Shown: positions 10,842 to 23,185, numbered from the stretch's first letter. The stretch is DNA of 64,000 nt from Omphalotus guepiniiformis (GCA_028554645.1 JAQOOI010000064.1:1302001-1366000), one strand, 5' to 3'. Program-made: numbers and translations. Notes: generated from the letters alone by a model not told the origin.

Positions 10842-12494
10842 CTAGTCATACTTTTTCATTGTTTCTTCAAGTGCATCCAGGTCAAATGATATGTCTCCAT
10901 AGGATGAATCTGCCTCGCCTCCTTCAGGTCCATCTGAAGATGGATGTGGTATCTTTGCAGGTTTGCGTGGAGAGTGCGCTTCTGGGATGGGAGATGGAAC
11001 AGTATGTGTTTTGCTGGATGAAGCAGAGGTGCTCGTTGCCCCAACCAGTGTTTTCCCCTTGCGAGTACATGCAGCAGTATCCACTGCAGGTACAGCGGTA
11101 CTCGGCACCTGACTTGAATTTGAGTAAGCCGAAGACAGTAACGGTGGCCTGAACCCTCGTTGGCGCATAGGGAGTTCTTTGGTAGAGCTCCCTTGATCTG
11201 ATGAATTGTTCGCTTTTGTGGCAGGGAAAGTAGCAGCACGACGCATACCAAGTGGCGGAGGACGACCTGAAGGTCGTGGAAGGGACGGAGATATAGGTTG
11301 AGCCGCTGAAGTGCAGCCAGTGGCTCCACTAGTTGAAGCAACGCGGAGTTGTGTTTGCGGAAGCACATTGTTGCTTGAAATGTACTGTGAGTGCAACCGG
11401 GATTGTTTCTGCTTTTCTTGCTGTGGTTTCTGTCTCTCCTCCTCCTGCTGAATGAGGAGGGGGTGATACTTGAACGCTGGGGAAGCTTCCGCAGCTGTGG
11501 AAGATGAAGACTTCCTAGGCTGCGGACGTGCCTTTGATGCAGAAGCAATACTTCCTTGCGGTGCCTTCAATGTATTAGGGCCAAATGTAACGGGAAGCGG
11601 TGATGGTGACGGGGTTGTATCAGGAACATCAGTGTTCATGAAGGAATCATCCTTGGAAAACGAAGTTATCATATTGGCGTCTTCGGGTGTTTTGAGAACA
11701 GACGAGGAAGATGAGGATACCGTGCTGATATTGTCAGGGGAGTCGTTCCGACGAGCGAAAGGGTTCACAGATGCGTGAGTTGGTTCGCGATCAATATCCA
11801 TAGAGGCCGTCGTCGCGTCGGAAAAGGACCTTAAACACTCCTTCCCTTTCCCTTTATAATCCGCTCGGATAGCTCTTGCTCGCGTCATCTTGTCTCCTGC
11901 CATCTTTGAAACCCTGTCACTCCCTTTACTTGAAGCCTCAGTATATATCGAGCCTTTCCTCTTCGCGCTGCTGCTCTTCCTGCTTTTGGATTGCGCTTTG
12001 CTCAACTCCTCTGCCCTCCTCGCGGCCCTGTCATCAGCGTCCATCCTTACGCGATTCATGAAGTCGGCATCCGTCAACTTCGAAAAAGCTTCCATGGAAA
12101 TAGTATGAGAGGAAGAAGTGGATTGTCGCGTTCGGTTCCGAGCGGCTACTCGCGAGGAAGAAGTGTTTGCCGTACAGTCTTCAAGGGGGGCTTGGTCCTG
12201 AACGTCGGTGGACGAGAAGTTCCATTCACTTTGGGAAGGCCGAGGGTTTCCCCTTGTAGCTAGCTATCTGATAAGAGTATGAATTTCCAACGACGCTAAG
12301 ACGAACTAACAAGGTTTGGCATCATCATCAGCATTAGACCAGAGAATGCGAAGACCAGGATTAGACGGCTCTGGCATTTTCCAAACGATGTCCGAATGAC
12401 GAACGAGTGGCGGAGATGGCATTCGGAAGTCCTGGCTGCTTGTGAATTCATCGAATCCCATGGTGTCGTCGAGGGCAGAAAAGGTGAGGTCCAT
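10842..12494 (-). CDS. Large disordered orphan protein
   Basis: Exons 12311-12494 and 10842-12259, joined by a 51-nt intron in phase 1; 533 residues. The N-terminus (MDLTFSALDDTMGFDEF, then PSNPGLRILWSN) looks like the conserved end. A charged helix follows (FMNRVRMDADDRAARRAEEL) with a Lys/Ser-rich patch. Most of the rest is low complexity in Ser, Pro, Thr and Gln, with a short Glu/Gln/Lys run (EEERQKPQQEKQKQ). The C-terminus is acidic (SSYGDISFDLDALEETMKKYD) and may be a short helix. No enzyme motif or membrane segment. Composition suggests a nuclear or scaffold protein, which is inference only. Same strand as COG3 with a 167-bp gap. Confidence 0.7.
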
Positions 12495-14896
12495 CTATGA
12501 GACAGTGGTATATATATATTGTTTCCCAAATGAGCCATTACACAAAGGCAAGAATGTTGAGCTGCTCACTATGGTAATTTTGCCTGGGAGCATAACATGG
12601 GAAGCAGATACTCTTGTCTAAACACGAGAAAGGAGTCCTCGAGGTCAATGGCGACGAACAAAGAGCAATAGGCAGAGATGGAGAACAACCGATCCTTCCA
12701 TTGAAGGGACGATCACGGTCACGTGGTAACGCAGAACTTTTGCCGGTCCGGCCCGGGATCCTCAATAAACGACGTCGACGTCTTCACTGTTCAAACGTTC
12801 AGCGCCAGCGGAAACTCTGAATTTTAAATCAAGATCAACAATGCTGAAGTTTGTGGAGTCCTATCTTGAAACCAAAGTGAAAGCGTAGCGCATATGCTGT
12901 AAAGTTGCCAGAGCGCATTCGGTGAGCCTTCTCCTGTTTACATCTTACCTCTCAAAGTCGCAACCATGCTGTCCACGGAACATTATTGATACTCTGCTGA
13001 GCTGACTGTAAACCATGCAGTCAACATGGTGGATTGGTTCATTCCAATCATTGATAGCAACCGTCCGTCAATCACCGCGGACCCATTTCCTTCAATTTTA
13101 TTCACCTCGTTCAGCTCGGTGTAAGTATGTATAAGGCTTGACGGGGCTCCGATGTATCTCGCGCTCAAAGTTGGCCCGGAATCCACAAACTTCGAAAAAA
13201 CCTACTTGGGAGATTTTCTGTGACCGGCAAGCTGCATCTGACTGACGATATTTCAATAGGGCCGTCCTGCTGATACAATCTGGCATTCAAGCGGCCTGTT
13301 CCTCATCCAAATACGCAGCATCTATATCAAGTCATCTAGAGTCGGTCAGCGGTAAGCTTCAATGAGTCCCGAGTTATGATAGACGAAACTCACTGTTTAT
13401 GTAGGGCCCATACTTACATATAATGCTACCTTGACTTTGCTAGGCCACGATAGGTCATACCATAGAGTCCTCCAAATTGGTCGTGTCAAGTCTTACATAT
13501 GAGCTGCTTTGAGCCTTGAAGCTTGAGGCCTCGAGGCTAGCCTGGCTAGGTATTGCCGCAGACATTTGACATCCATCCCGTCAGCTGCTTTGTTTCTATG
13601 ACAATTCGAAGAATTCGAGCTCTTGCTGTGCTACTACATAGGACCATTTCAACAAAAATGGGGAGGAAACTCACATGTGTATTCAATATGATAAGTACTT
13701 ATATGACATTTGCTGTGATGCTTACCATGCTTACCACTGAGGAATTCAATGGCTGATTGTCCAGATTCCGAACCCGCTGTCGCATGCTTGTATGCTCTGA
13801 GAAGTTGAAACTGCATTTGGATTGGATTACAAAGTCGCCTTTGTAGGTACATATGCATAGCCGCCACTGTTTGGATGACAAGCGCCCCAAAGATTTGATG
13901 CAGGTTTCTAAAACCCAAGAGTGCTTCTCATACTGGTTGGCCTACATACTAGTGGACTAGTGCTGAAGTTAGACAGGACTGCACCGCCAGTGTTACCCCT
14001 CTAGATATGTATGCAGTTATGTTGTCTGTAAGAGAGTACTTAACCTCCTAAGTAAATTAGGTGTCGGCCGAGCCGAACAACCGAACAACATCGTCCATCG
14101 TCAGGTGCCGTGGGGTTTCACGAGGTCCTGTAAGTTCGGCTAAAAGTATTTGAATATGTGTAACTTATATTGTTTAATAAGTAGAATGAATTCTCAGAGA
14201 CTTTGAGCCTTTGAGGCAAACTCCATTGACCATGCATGAGGTATTATATGCGTTCAAGTTTGCGCCAGACTCGCTCGGTCTGTGCAGCTTTCCGAATGCC
14301 TTATCAGAGCATGTACAATGTGCCGGTATTTCAATGCGGTTACTATGTACATAAGTATGTAGTCGAGCGAACCCCGATCGAGGAAGAAGAATTTGCATAA
14401 ATGCTCATATCCGTCCATCCGTTCATGTCGGTTGTCTGCCTTGAATAAGCTTGAATACCATCGCTAAATAGTTGAGGTATTCTCGGGAATTCTTTCTAGA
14501 AGTGTGTGCATTACGAAAGGGTGTAAGTAGTGGCTCAGCCGCAAAAAGAGGAATCATGATGGTCACAGTCGTCGTCGTTGTCCCATGGATTCCACCAATC
14601 ACTGCGAACGAAGGACAGCGCTGAGCGAAGGGCTAAGATGTGTCAAAATATTCGTATCAATTTGAAGAGTAGTCACGGAAGCGAAATCAAAACTGATCTG
14701 GTACAAATGATAGATCTTTTTTGTCATGCATACATACGCGAAACATTGGAGATTTGCGGGGAGATCGTGAACCCAAGTACTAAAATGGACATAAAAAACA
14801 AGAATTATCAAGTCATCTACATATTTGGGTTAAGAGATCATTCGATCGATCATGCTATGTATAATAGAGTAAACCTCGGTTTACTTAGTTGCTCAT
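12495..14896. other. 2.4-kb gene-free stretch
   Basis: This is the longest non-coding interval in the window, lying between the promoter of the 12494 gene and the 3' end of the transporter gene. Only short frames (up to ~113 codons) occur, none with splice structure or recognisable motifs. It holds a 12-bp perfect palindrome GACGTCGACGTC at 12771-12782, a G/C patch CCGGTCCGGCCCGGG near 12743-12757, and an 8-bp inverted repeat (AGCCGAAC 14071-14078 / GTTCGGCT 14134-14141). I see no LTR, transposase or tRNA. Confidence 0.55.
12771..12782. repeat. Perfect 12-bp palindrome, doubled GACGTC
   Basis: GACGTCGACGTC equals its own reverse complement and contains two overlapping CRE/bZIP-like GACGTC cores. 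It lies ~277 bp upstream of the start of the minus-strand orphan at 12494, so a transcription-factor site is possible but unproven. Confidence 0.4.
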
Positions 14897-16918
14897 CTAC
14901 TCTCCATGCGAGTGTGTAGTTTGGTGCTGCTGCGGTACAACATCAAATCCACTCTGTCCAAGGTCTGCAGGTAAGGCAGCTGTACCATCCAAGGAAGAAG
15001 AAAGAAGTCCTTCCGCTTCTTCCACGTCTTCGGCGAGAGATACAGTAGGCGGCCGCGGCAGGCATGGCGGCGACGGTACCAAGTCATTGAACAGGAACTA
15101 CAAAAGGGCTTAACAACGGCATGAAATAAGCTAAGGATCACTTACCGTGCCGTAGCTGAACGAGGGTCATCACGGAATAAGTTCGGGAATTAGCTCAAAA
15201 GATAACAGTCAATAATCTGTAACACGTAGACTAAGAGCGAGAAGCCGAGAACTTGCAATAACGAAATCGGCCAGAGGAGTTTCTCCCATCGTAGGCCCAA
15301 ACTGATGATCCAGATGGACAGCGTTCTGCATGTGTCAGCTAGGGAACGTGCAGTTGCACTAACATGGCGCGTAACGCTGAGTCCAAAGAAGTTGAACAAT
15401 GAAATACTGCAGGCGATGGCAAAACCAGAGTATAGCACGGAGGGTGTGCCAATCATCTGATGCCAGCCACGAGGGATGTCGAAGAAGGGGCTCTTGGTGG
15501 AGATGGCGGGAAGTGCAAGAATTGGAATGAAAATGAGAATGGTGATGGCACCGAACAAGCCTTCGAATCCAACGGCGACAAGAGGTGGTACTGAGTAACG
15601 TCCTGCGCAAGAGATTCATCCGTCAAGACAAGACATCATTTCTTTGCGCATATACAACTCACCCATGATCTTCTCTAGATTTCCATTTTTCGAGATCTAT
15701 CAGTTGACGCGAAAAGACGCCCACGACCTAGACCTTACCTTCAACAACGAACTGCATGGCAGTGCTACGTTCGGCACAGATTTGATGTTAACCTCGAGTC
15801 CAGATGAAGGCACATACGAGACTTACAATACTTGTGCAAACAGAATGAAAAAGACGCCTGACAGCAAACTTCAAGACCCGAAGAATGACAGAACGGAAAC
15901 AGATATTCACCGACGAGAACAGTGGTAGCTTCGGGATGGTCAATAGGCTCTGGCGGCGGCAAGTCGGAGTCGGAATTGCGAAGGATTAATGCTATGGCCT
16001 CCTTGACAGTATCCTTAATTAGGGAGCCGCTGAAGCCCACCAACGCTACTCCAAGAATGACGACAAAAAGAGAAACCCATCTAAGAATAATTTAGGTGAG
16101 GGAATATTGACTTGAGAACTCTGCCCACTGATAAAACCACAGGCGACGGCGGAGAAAAATGACACTGAGGAAGGCGACAAAAAGGACCAATGATCCCCTA
16201 GTCATCTGATAGATCGAGACAGGAGTGTACAGAAGGCCAACATTCATCAGCTACAAACATGATGAACAGGAGGGGATTAGGTTTGAAAATAGAACCTGGA
16301 AGGAACGAAAAAACAAACCGTAGTACCGGTAAGATCGCATGCGGCAGGTATCCAGAGCAGAAGAATCTTCCAGCCAGTGAGAGACTGGGAAGCAGGGGTT
16401 AATTTGTTGTCGTCTGGAGAATCAGACTCGGAATCGGCGGGAAGCTGGACGGAGTGCGACTGACGCCTGGACCTCAGCCACGTGTAAATGACGGGAAGAA
16501 AGCCTGAACGAAGAGAGATAATGAGGGCTGTAGCGGAAATAAACCGAAAAGAGAGAGCTGACAGAACATTTCACCGACTAAAGCAGAGATGGGGCTAGTC
16601 AGACAGCAGGAAATCAAAAAAAGTTAAACAGCCGGGTTGGCATACCGAACATCTGCAGTGTCTGCCAAACTGGCTGTTCATAGAGTACACGATGGTCTGG
16701 GTCATCACAGTTTTCTACACATTGCATGTCCTAAGTTGCAGGGAAATAAGAGGGGCTAGAAATAACGAAAGAGGGGAGCAGAGGGCACCTGCCACTTGCT
16801 CCAAAGGGAATTACTGGATCCCTGGAGAACATAAGGAATTGTAGAGCAGAAGAGAAAGAGAAAGACACACAGTGAGGATCATTCCTGCAAGCAGGAAGGG
16901 GATGAATAACGAAGGCAT
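14897..16918 (-). CDS. SLC35F6-like DMT-superfamily membrane transporter, 13 exons with micro-exons
   Basis: Exons 16871-16918, 16789-16821, 16646-16730, 16563-16577, 16319-16503, 16129-16250, 15911-16080, 15827-15857, 15739-15764, 15663-15674, 15224-15602, 15146-15155, 14897-15097; 1317 nt, 438 residues, all GT-AG. Exons of 15, 12 and 10 nt are needed to restore conserved residues (VGEMF, EEKIMG, YGT). The protein has about ten hydrophobic segments, beginning MPSLFIPFLLAGMILT. Family hallmarks include the loop DPDHRVLYEQPVWQTLQM, TPVSIYQMTRGSLVLFV, FTAMQFVVEEKIMGRY and a terminal half with SVTRHVSATARSLADTCRT. The 60-residue tail is acidic and cytosolic in character. Fungal members are uncharacterised; human SLC35F6 is lysosomal/mitochondrial. 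Substrate unknown. Confidence 0.9.
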
Positions 16919-17158
16919 AATGGGAGTTGTTGAGGAGAGTGTAAGAGACTCTGTTGAACTGTGAGCTGGGTGAAGCGAGAGTGACGTGACGTGACAGGTG
17001 ACGAAGATAGCAGATAATAAATAAGTAAATAAATAAGTAAATAATTGTTGGGAGAAGCAGATCCATTCGGGATGGGTTCTTTTGGCGTTGGATATCGTTT
17101 TTATGGAATGCTCCAGCTGGACTGAGGCGTGCTTCCCTCTCTCTCCCGCTCCCCGTCT

Positions 17159-19304
17159 ATGGTCCATCTCATCTTAGCTTCCACAAAAGGTTCCTTTATT
17201 TTCTCTCTTTTCTTCTTTTTCTTCTCATATTTCTCTTCTCATAGGCAACGGTGTTCGATACTTTCCATACTCTGGCTACCTTGGTCTTACTTCCGTCAAG
17301 CTCGAAGGCGTGGTCATCACCAAACGCGATGCCGACCTCAAACTTCTCCCCGCAAAGTCTCTCACCGTCTCCGTTCGTTGCTATGAATCTCGCCTCGGCC
17401 GTGTAGGCGTCTTGCAATCCAATGTCTTGGTCGATTTGACCCAGGTTCTCTGGTCAAAGCCAGACGGACAGGACTATGCGGATATCGGTGACACGGAGCA
17501 TCCCTTTCGTATTACCATTCCTGTCAGAGTCGGTGGTTTCAGCGCGGCATCTCTTGTAGAGTACCGGTGTGTTTGGCGGGTAGAGGCTGGTTCGTCATTT
17601 CTTCCTAATCATTCCGTTTTCTGACCCCATTTCTAGTCCTGAATCACTCTCACGTGTACGGTGTGGGTTCCAGACAAATCAAGCATTCTGACCTTCCTCT
17701 ACTTCGCTATGATCTACCTCCATGTCTCCCTTCACCGCGCCCTCCGTTACCTATCACAGAGTCTCAATTAGACCGTCAGACTTCCAAACTTCGAGGCGCC
17801 AACATTTGTTATTGTATCAATGCTCCCAAGTCTGCTGTCGGCCCAACTGACCTTGTACCAATATCAATCTACCTTCTCCCCGATGACCCTGGCGTTGTCA
17901 TACGAAGTGGTAGTATCATTGTCGAACGTCGCATTCACTTTAATGAACCTTTGACACCCACTGCACTTACAAGTCCCCCCGTGACATCTTCGTCTCTTTC
18001 TAGTTCTTTTACATCACCATCGCATCTGTCATCCGCTCTGCCATCTTTACCGATACCCATACCGCAATCACCATCTTCCTCGTCTTTATTTCCATCACCC
18101 TCCGCGTCATTTTATGAGGATCAACTAAATGGTGCCTCATTCACGCCGACTCGCATATCCTCATCCAACACTCCTGTTTCCTCGGATCCTGTTTCCTTCT
18201 CCACCACTTCAATCGCCACAGAAACACGTCCGTTGCTACCTCAGTCCAGAGCTATTTCTGGTTCATCGGAGAGTTTGAATTCCAAATGTGTTGTGCTTCC
18301 CATTGCTGGGACAGAATCTTCAGGCCCATTCGCCCGAGCTGAAAACGGCATTTGGAGCAAGACACTAACGGTCCAATGGCCAGCCCCCAAGTCGAATGGC
18401 CACTGGGGAATTGGAGAGACAGTTCAGTCCGACTTGGCCTCGATCCGTTTCTTTGCTCGCGTCAAGGTACTTACTAATATGACTTTACTCGATGCATGGA
18501 TCTTAATTGAGCATTCCTATATAGCTTGTTGTTTCTACTCCTTTTAACACTGAATCAATTGAACTCGACGAGGAAGAAATATTAGTCGTTTCTACCAGTG
18601 ATGCTGAACGCCGGCTCGCCATGTCCAAATCTCGGGAGTCTCTCTCGGACGCACGCTCAAAGTCAAAGTCCCCTAGACGGTCCCGAAGGGAACGCGAGAA
18701 TGCGCCTGTTTCTGAGCCTCCTGTTCCCTCGCTAACATCCGTCTCGGGAGCCGAACACTCGCATAAAAATCTTCACCCGATGGCAGCATCAGCAACTTCA
18801 GCCACGTCCTCCTCGACATTGAAAGGAAAAGGAGTCCCTCGTCGCCCGCACACCAGTGCTGGTCCAAGAGACAAATCCTCATTTAGCTCGTACGGACAAG
18901 GGCACGGAAGAGCTCATGAACCTTCGCTATCGTCTTCCCCTCCAACTTCTCAGGTACATTCGCGGGAGAACAGTGGAGATAGTGGGCAGGCGCCTTACCG
19001 TCGACGGAGACCAGACACGGCGTCTCCAACAATAAGTACCCACCTGACAAAGAGCAATGTCTTTGGGCATGTCTTCTCCCCTATAGTCAGCTCCATGCGA
19101 AGCAGCGCCAGCTCGATCTCGACGACTAGTACAATGAGTGCGTCTGGGATGACAATGTCGGATACCGTGAAAGAATGGGAAGAAGAGCTGGCGAGGATCG
19201 AAATACAAAGCCGAAGATCAAGCGATCTACTCGGTTTTGGGACGAAGAGAAAACGACTAAACGATGGTAATAATAATAAAAGTAGGCCGCTGGTTAAGGC
19301 TTGA
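17159..19304 (+). CDS. Arrestin-domain protein
   Basis: Exons 17159-17189, 17245-17589, 17637-18466, 18525-19304; 661 residues with consistent phases. The N-terminal ~150 residues form an arrestin-like beta-sandwich (RYFPYSGYLGLTSVKLEGVV, LTVSVRCYESRLGRVG, HPFRITIPVRVGGFSAASLVEYRCVWRVEA read in pieces). A second arrestin-like half follows (NICYCINAPKSAVGPTDLV, IRSGSIIVERRIHF). A Ser-rich insertion separates strands, with a further strand near ASIRFFARVKLVVSTPF. The C-terminal ~230 residues are disordered, basic and Ser-rich, ending in a short helix (VKEWEEELARIEIQ). Fungal arrestins often recruit RSP5 to membrane proteins through PPxY; I see no PPxY or LPxY here. Function beyond the fold is unknown. 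Confidence 0.75.
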
Positions 19305-19533
19305 AACTTGAAGCTGGGTTAGCTGTGTATTTTCTTCCATACTATTTCTTTATCTCTTGGACCGCAACCCTTTGCATCTCTGTTGGCATTATCACCTTTG
19401 TATGTATCGTTATAGTAATCTCTTGACTCTTTTGCTTTCGAAATTGCGAACTGTAGGGAACGGTGAACGCTGTTAAACAAGCGCCAGATGATGTCACTGG
19501 ACTCGTTTACCGGGTTGAACCACAACCACCAAC

Positions 19534-20407
19534 ATGTCGTATTTTCCGTGGGTAAGATTTACAGGGACAGCAGTTGGCTGTACGTCCTTTCACCCGTCAA
19601 AATAAGAATCCATGTAACCTAATCTCCTTCTCTCCAACTCATGCTGTCTCTTCGAATTGGCACTGTATCATTTGACCGAACACCGTGCACCGGAAATGCT
19701 CTATTTCTTGAACCATGTCTCCAACGCTTCTCCGTGGGTCTGCCTAATGCTGGAATTGCCCCAGTAATGGGCATGGGATACTTGCTGATGAAAGGTTCGT
19801 TACATCTTCCTATTTTCGCTTGGGGCTTCACTTGTTCGTTCCTTGACTCGGACACGTACTGGATTCACGTTCTCAGCCCTCGGTGTTGTACCCCTTTCTT
19901 TGTTTTCTGTTGATGGAATATCGCTTCTTTTCGCATTCGACTCTGGATCAAAGAGCCCTTGTTTTCATCTTTCTCATAACCATTTCATCGTGCGCTTGAT
20001 CGTGCGGCCCAGAGATCATGGAGAAACTGACTTGCACGGATTTACAGCTACTGTCCCTACCGAAGAAGAACTGTATAACGTAGGCCCCGAAAATTCCTGA
20101 CTTGATATTCGTCTGACACGGTTAATCTTTACCTCAATCTTGTCATCTCATTGGCACCGTCTACTTGCTCCTCATTGGTTGGTAGAAAATGTCACCAGAT
20201 ATTCGGAAAAAGGTAGATGCCGCACGAGCATTGCGATTGGCTAGGGAAGAAGAGATGAAGCAGCAGGTCGTTTCGCAGGTCAGTGGCTTCGAGGTCCAGA
20301 TGGCCCGTGTATCTGATTAGACTCGTATTTTTGCTTTCTAGCTTCCACCAGACGATATAGACCCGGACTCATTAAAACCTATCTGGGCCGACTCTTCGAA
20401 GAAGTAG
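19534..20407 (+). CDS. CBP4: CBP4-like complex III assembly factor, fragmented into five small exons
   Basis: Exons 19534-19579, 19765-19794, 20048-20079, 20186-20278, 20342-20407; 88 residues in frame. The protein reads MSYFPWVRFTGTAVGL, then a short hydrophobic stretch with GMGYLLMKATVPTEEELYN, then MSPDIRKKVDAARALRLARE and a C-terminus LPPDDIDPDSLKPIWADSSKK. That order (one membrane segment, GYLLMK, PTEEELY, SPDxRKKVD, PIWAD) is characteristic of CBP4, a small inner-membrane factor that works with CBP3/CBP6 on cytochrome b and early bc1 assembly. Introns 1 and 2 are unusually long for this window (185 and 253 nt), and exons 2 and 3 are 30 and 32 nt. A long open frame at 19641-19913 lies across those introns and is not coding in my model. 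Confidence 0.82.
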
Positions 20408-21081
20408 ACGAGTTCACTACCCCCCAGCTCTCATTGGGTGCCACATGCATCGGTCTTCCCGCAGTCTGGAATGCGGAAAGAGGTTTACGGTGTTCATTGG
20501 ACAGTGGTCCAACGCTGTCAGAATAAGGTCCTTATGCGAGAGTCGGAAGCGTAAGGAGTTTCGCATAATTACGGAAAACGTTCGCGATGTTTGAATGTAT
20601 ATTAATGTGCTTAGCGGCAGACTGAAAGTATACAGCGCAGTATTCAGCAAGTACCTGCTGAAACCATTGTGCGATGACATTAGAACAATAAACGGATATG
20701 GCAGTTTGAGAAGCGAATGAGCTGAAAAGAAGAATTATATGCGGCGATCGTCCACAGAAAAGTAATGTAGACACGGAAAAAATAGATAGAAATCTAGCGG
20801 AGCTACAGTGTGTGAAGTGCTGAAAAGGTCTGAGGTAACTGAAATGTAGATGATCTGTAATGACAACACTCGACTTCTGACATACAACTCGAAATTCTCC
20901 CAACGCCCCTCCCCCCCATACTCATCATGCCTCATGCATGATTCTCGTAGCGCATCCACATCCACTAATTCATGGTCCAGAAACACGGGGAATTGAAGGC
21001 TGCATGATCTCCCTACAAGATCTGTTGAAGTGCATCCCCAAACCATATCATCTGATAGGTCTAAGAAAGACTCACCCTAAG
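20408..21081. other. Intergenic, convergent 3' ends of CBP4 and SIP5
   Basis: 674 bp between two stop codons facing each other. A C-run (CCCCTCCCCCCC near 20905) is the only compositional feature. No gene, repeat or RNA recognised. Confidence 0.4.
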
Positions 21082-23185
21082 CTACAGATGTGTATTATCC
21101 TCAAAAGGGTCACTATGGGCAACATTTGATTTCGGAATCAAGGGAACCTGCGACAATCCCTCAGGCGAAGATGGGAGCGTCTCATAGAAACTAGAGTCAT
21201 TAGGGGTGATTGTCAGCGGTGTTGTGGTACCAGAGTGTGAAGCGGCTGGCGCAGATGCAAGTATTGACGAGCTGGAATCCGCACCGCGAGCTTCCGAAGG
21301 GGAAGAGTCGGGAGCAAGACTATCAGCACTAATGCCGCAACCGAGGCTCGCGCCATTTACTGTGCTCTGAGCCGCAGAATCCGTTAACGCCTTGCTGGAC
21401 ACTCGCTGTGCCTCATCCTGACGCGGGATTTCACCAGGGATAAATTCGTCGGAGAAAGATAAGGGAGTATCGCTATCAATTCCATTCAGAAATATTCCTG
21501 CAGCAGAGCCAGAACTTGGAGTTGCAGCAAGTGAGCTGAGAGGTGGAGAATTTGAGGGCTCGTCGTCCGTTCTGGTTGAAGAACTGGCGCCAGATTGTGC
21601 TTCCGGGTTTGCGGGAGGAGCAGGAGAGATAGAACGGCTTCTTGGAAGGAGGGAGCTTGTCTCGGCTTGTAAAGAATCACTCTTGATATAAGACGGAATG
21701 GAAGGAGGTGATGTAGAGATGGGAGAGGAGGAAAAGTCTATTGAATTCAAATTCGGCGCGGACGTTGACGATGAAGTAGGATTTGGGGCTGACGTGCTGG
21801 ATCCTGACCCGCCAACATTGGGTTCTGAAGCAGCATTGTCAGTGCTCTCGCCACCGGCCTTTGCATTCTTCTTCTTTTCCTCGGCCTCTTTTCGCTGCTG
21901 TTCCTCATGCTCTAGTAAGGATAAGCGCATTGCTTCCATGACCATTAACTGCGCAAGTCAGCAATCAATATACTCGGATACCGAAGAGCAACGCCTACTC
22001 ACCTCTTCCAGGTCCTGACCGAGATATTGCTCAAACCCTGTATTGCCAGCTTGTGGTCTTCTCCGTGACCGCCGGCTTCCGCTGTTACCGTTCTCTGACG
22101 CGTCTGCTCCGGCTTCATCAGACAACAGTGCATGCACACGACCACTTGTCACACCGACAGGGATCAGTCTATCTCCAACCTGGCGCATGATAATGCGTCG
22201 GTTTGCTCGACGTGCGACTGCTGCCCGAACGGCGGCTAGCTTTGCTTCCCAGTCAGGACGGATCTGGTCTGAATCACAATACAATTACGGCACTGGTCTT
22301 TGTCAAGAGCGATAGATCATGACACACCAATAGTGACCACTTCTGGATTGTCAGCGCCGAAGCTCTTCTGCCGCCGTTTATGTGTAGGTGGGGGTTGCAC
22401 TGGGGTGTCCAGTGACTGCGGTGATCCTTTAGGAGATCCAGACGGCCAGCCAGAGTGCTGATAAGGTGAAGGCGATAAACCGATGATTACAGGGATTGAC
22501 TTTAGTAAATGAATAACTCACCGAACCCTCACTACCAATGCCAGCACGCCAAGGAGGTGGGGTATAGACGACGCCGAAGTTCTCTTGAACGCAGTACGGG
22601 CATGCGGCTGGTTCAGACACGAGGTGAGTAGCAGTAGGTTCATTCCGCTTTATCTGTACAAAGCATTCTGTACATATAGCTTGGTCGCAACATCTTGAAT
22701 GGTTAATGTTCGGAGGGTAATACTGGCAAAAGACATGACGTAATTAGTGAGAAAGACAGGAAAGAGTGCAACCTAGAATGACTCACAAGGAAGCATATGG
22801 GACACTCGACGGCACCTCTATAGACTGCAGCCTCAGGCTTGCTTGGCTCTTTCAATGCACCAGGTCGCTTTGCATGACTTGACTTTGTCGAGCTGCTGTT
22901 CAGAGAAGAAGTCGTCGAGGCCACCTCAGCCCGCGTCGAAGGATCTACAACACCTTCAGCGTCCGGAGGATCCTTCCTCGCCGCCAAGATCTGATCATCC
23001 GTCCAAGAGTCATCGTAGTCTTCAAGTGGTCGATAGAAGGGGGCCAATCTTCTAGCAGCAATGAGTTGAGTAACGATGGCCTGGTTCCAATCTCTTGGGC
23101 CGGTGTACACGCCCTGAGGTACCAAATATCCAAAATCTACGGTCTCATCATGAGAACGGGAAGACGAAGAAGAAGAATTGCCCAT
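21082..23185 (-). CDS. SIP5: SIP5-like RING-type zinc-finger protein
   Basis: Exons 22787-23185, 22522-22722, 22328-22457, 22003-22268, 21082-21948; 620 residues. The N-terminus [14 protein letters not shown] fits N-myristoylation. Conserved SIP5 blocks follow: [38 protein letters not shown], then the zinc finger split by intron 1 ([46 protein letters not shown]). After a linker comes [20 protein letters not shown], then [20 protein letters not shown], and a Lys/Glu-rich coiled segment. The C-terminal ~250 residues are Ser/Pro-rich. Yeast SIP5 binds Snf1 kinase and the Reg1/Glc7 phosphatase in glucose signalling; this role is inferred by family. The start codon is 770 bp from the divergent SERCA gene. 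Confidence 0.9.

Noticed and set aside
13500..13550. Dense AAGCTT/AGGCCT/GAGGC inverted motifs that look like a hairpin
   Set aside because: Only short 4-6 bp arms, overlapping and imperfect; consistent with chance.
12983..14919. Several short frames in the 12.5-14.9 kb interval
   Set aside because: Low complexity of content, no splice structure, no family resemblance. Treated as non-coding.
19641..19913. 90-codon plus-strand frame
   Set aside because: It overlaps CBP4 introns 1 and 2 and exon 2; only the short GMGYLLMK part, in the CBP4 frame, is conserved.
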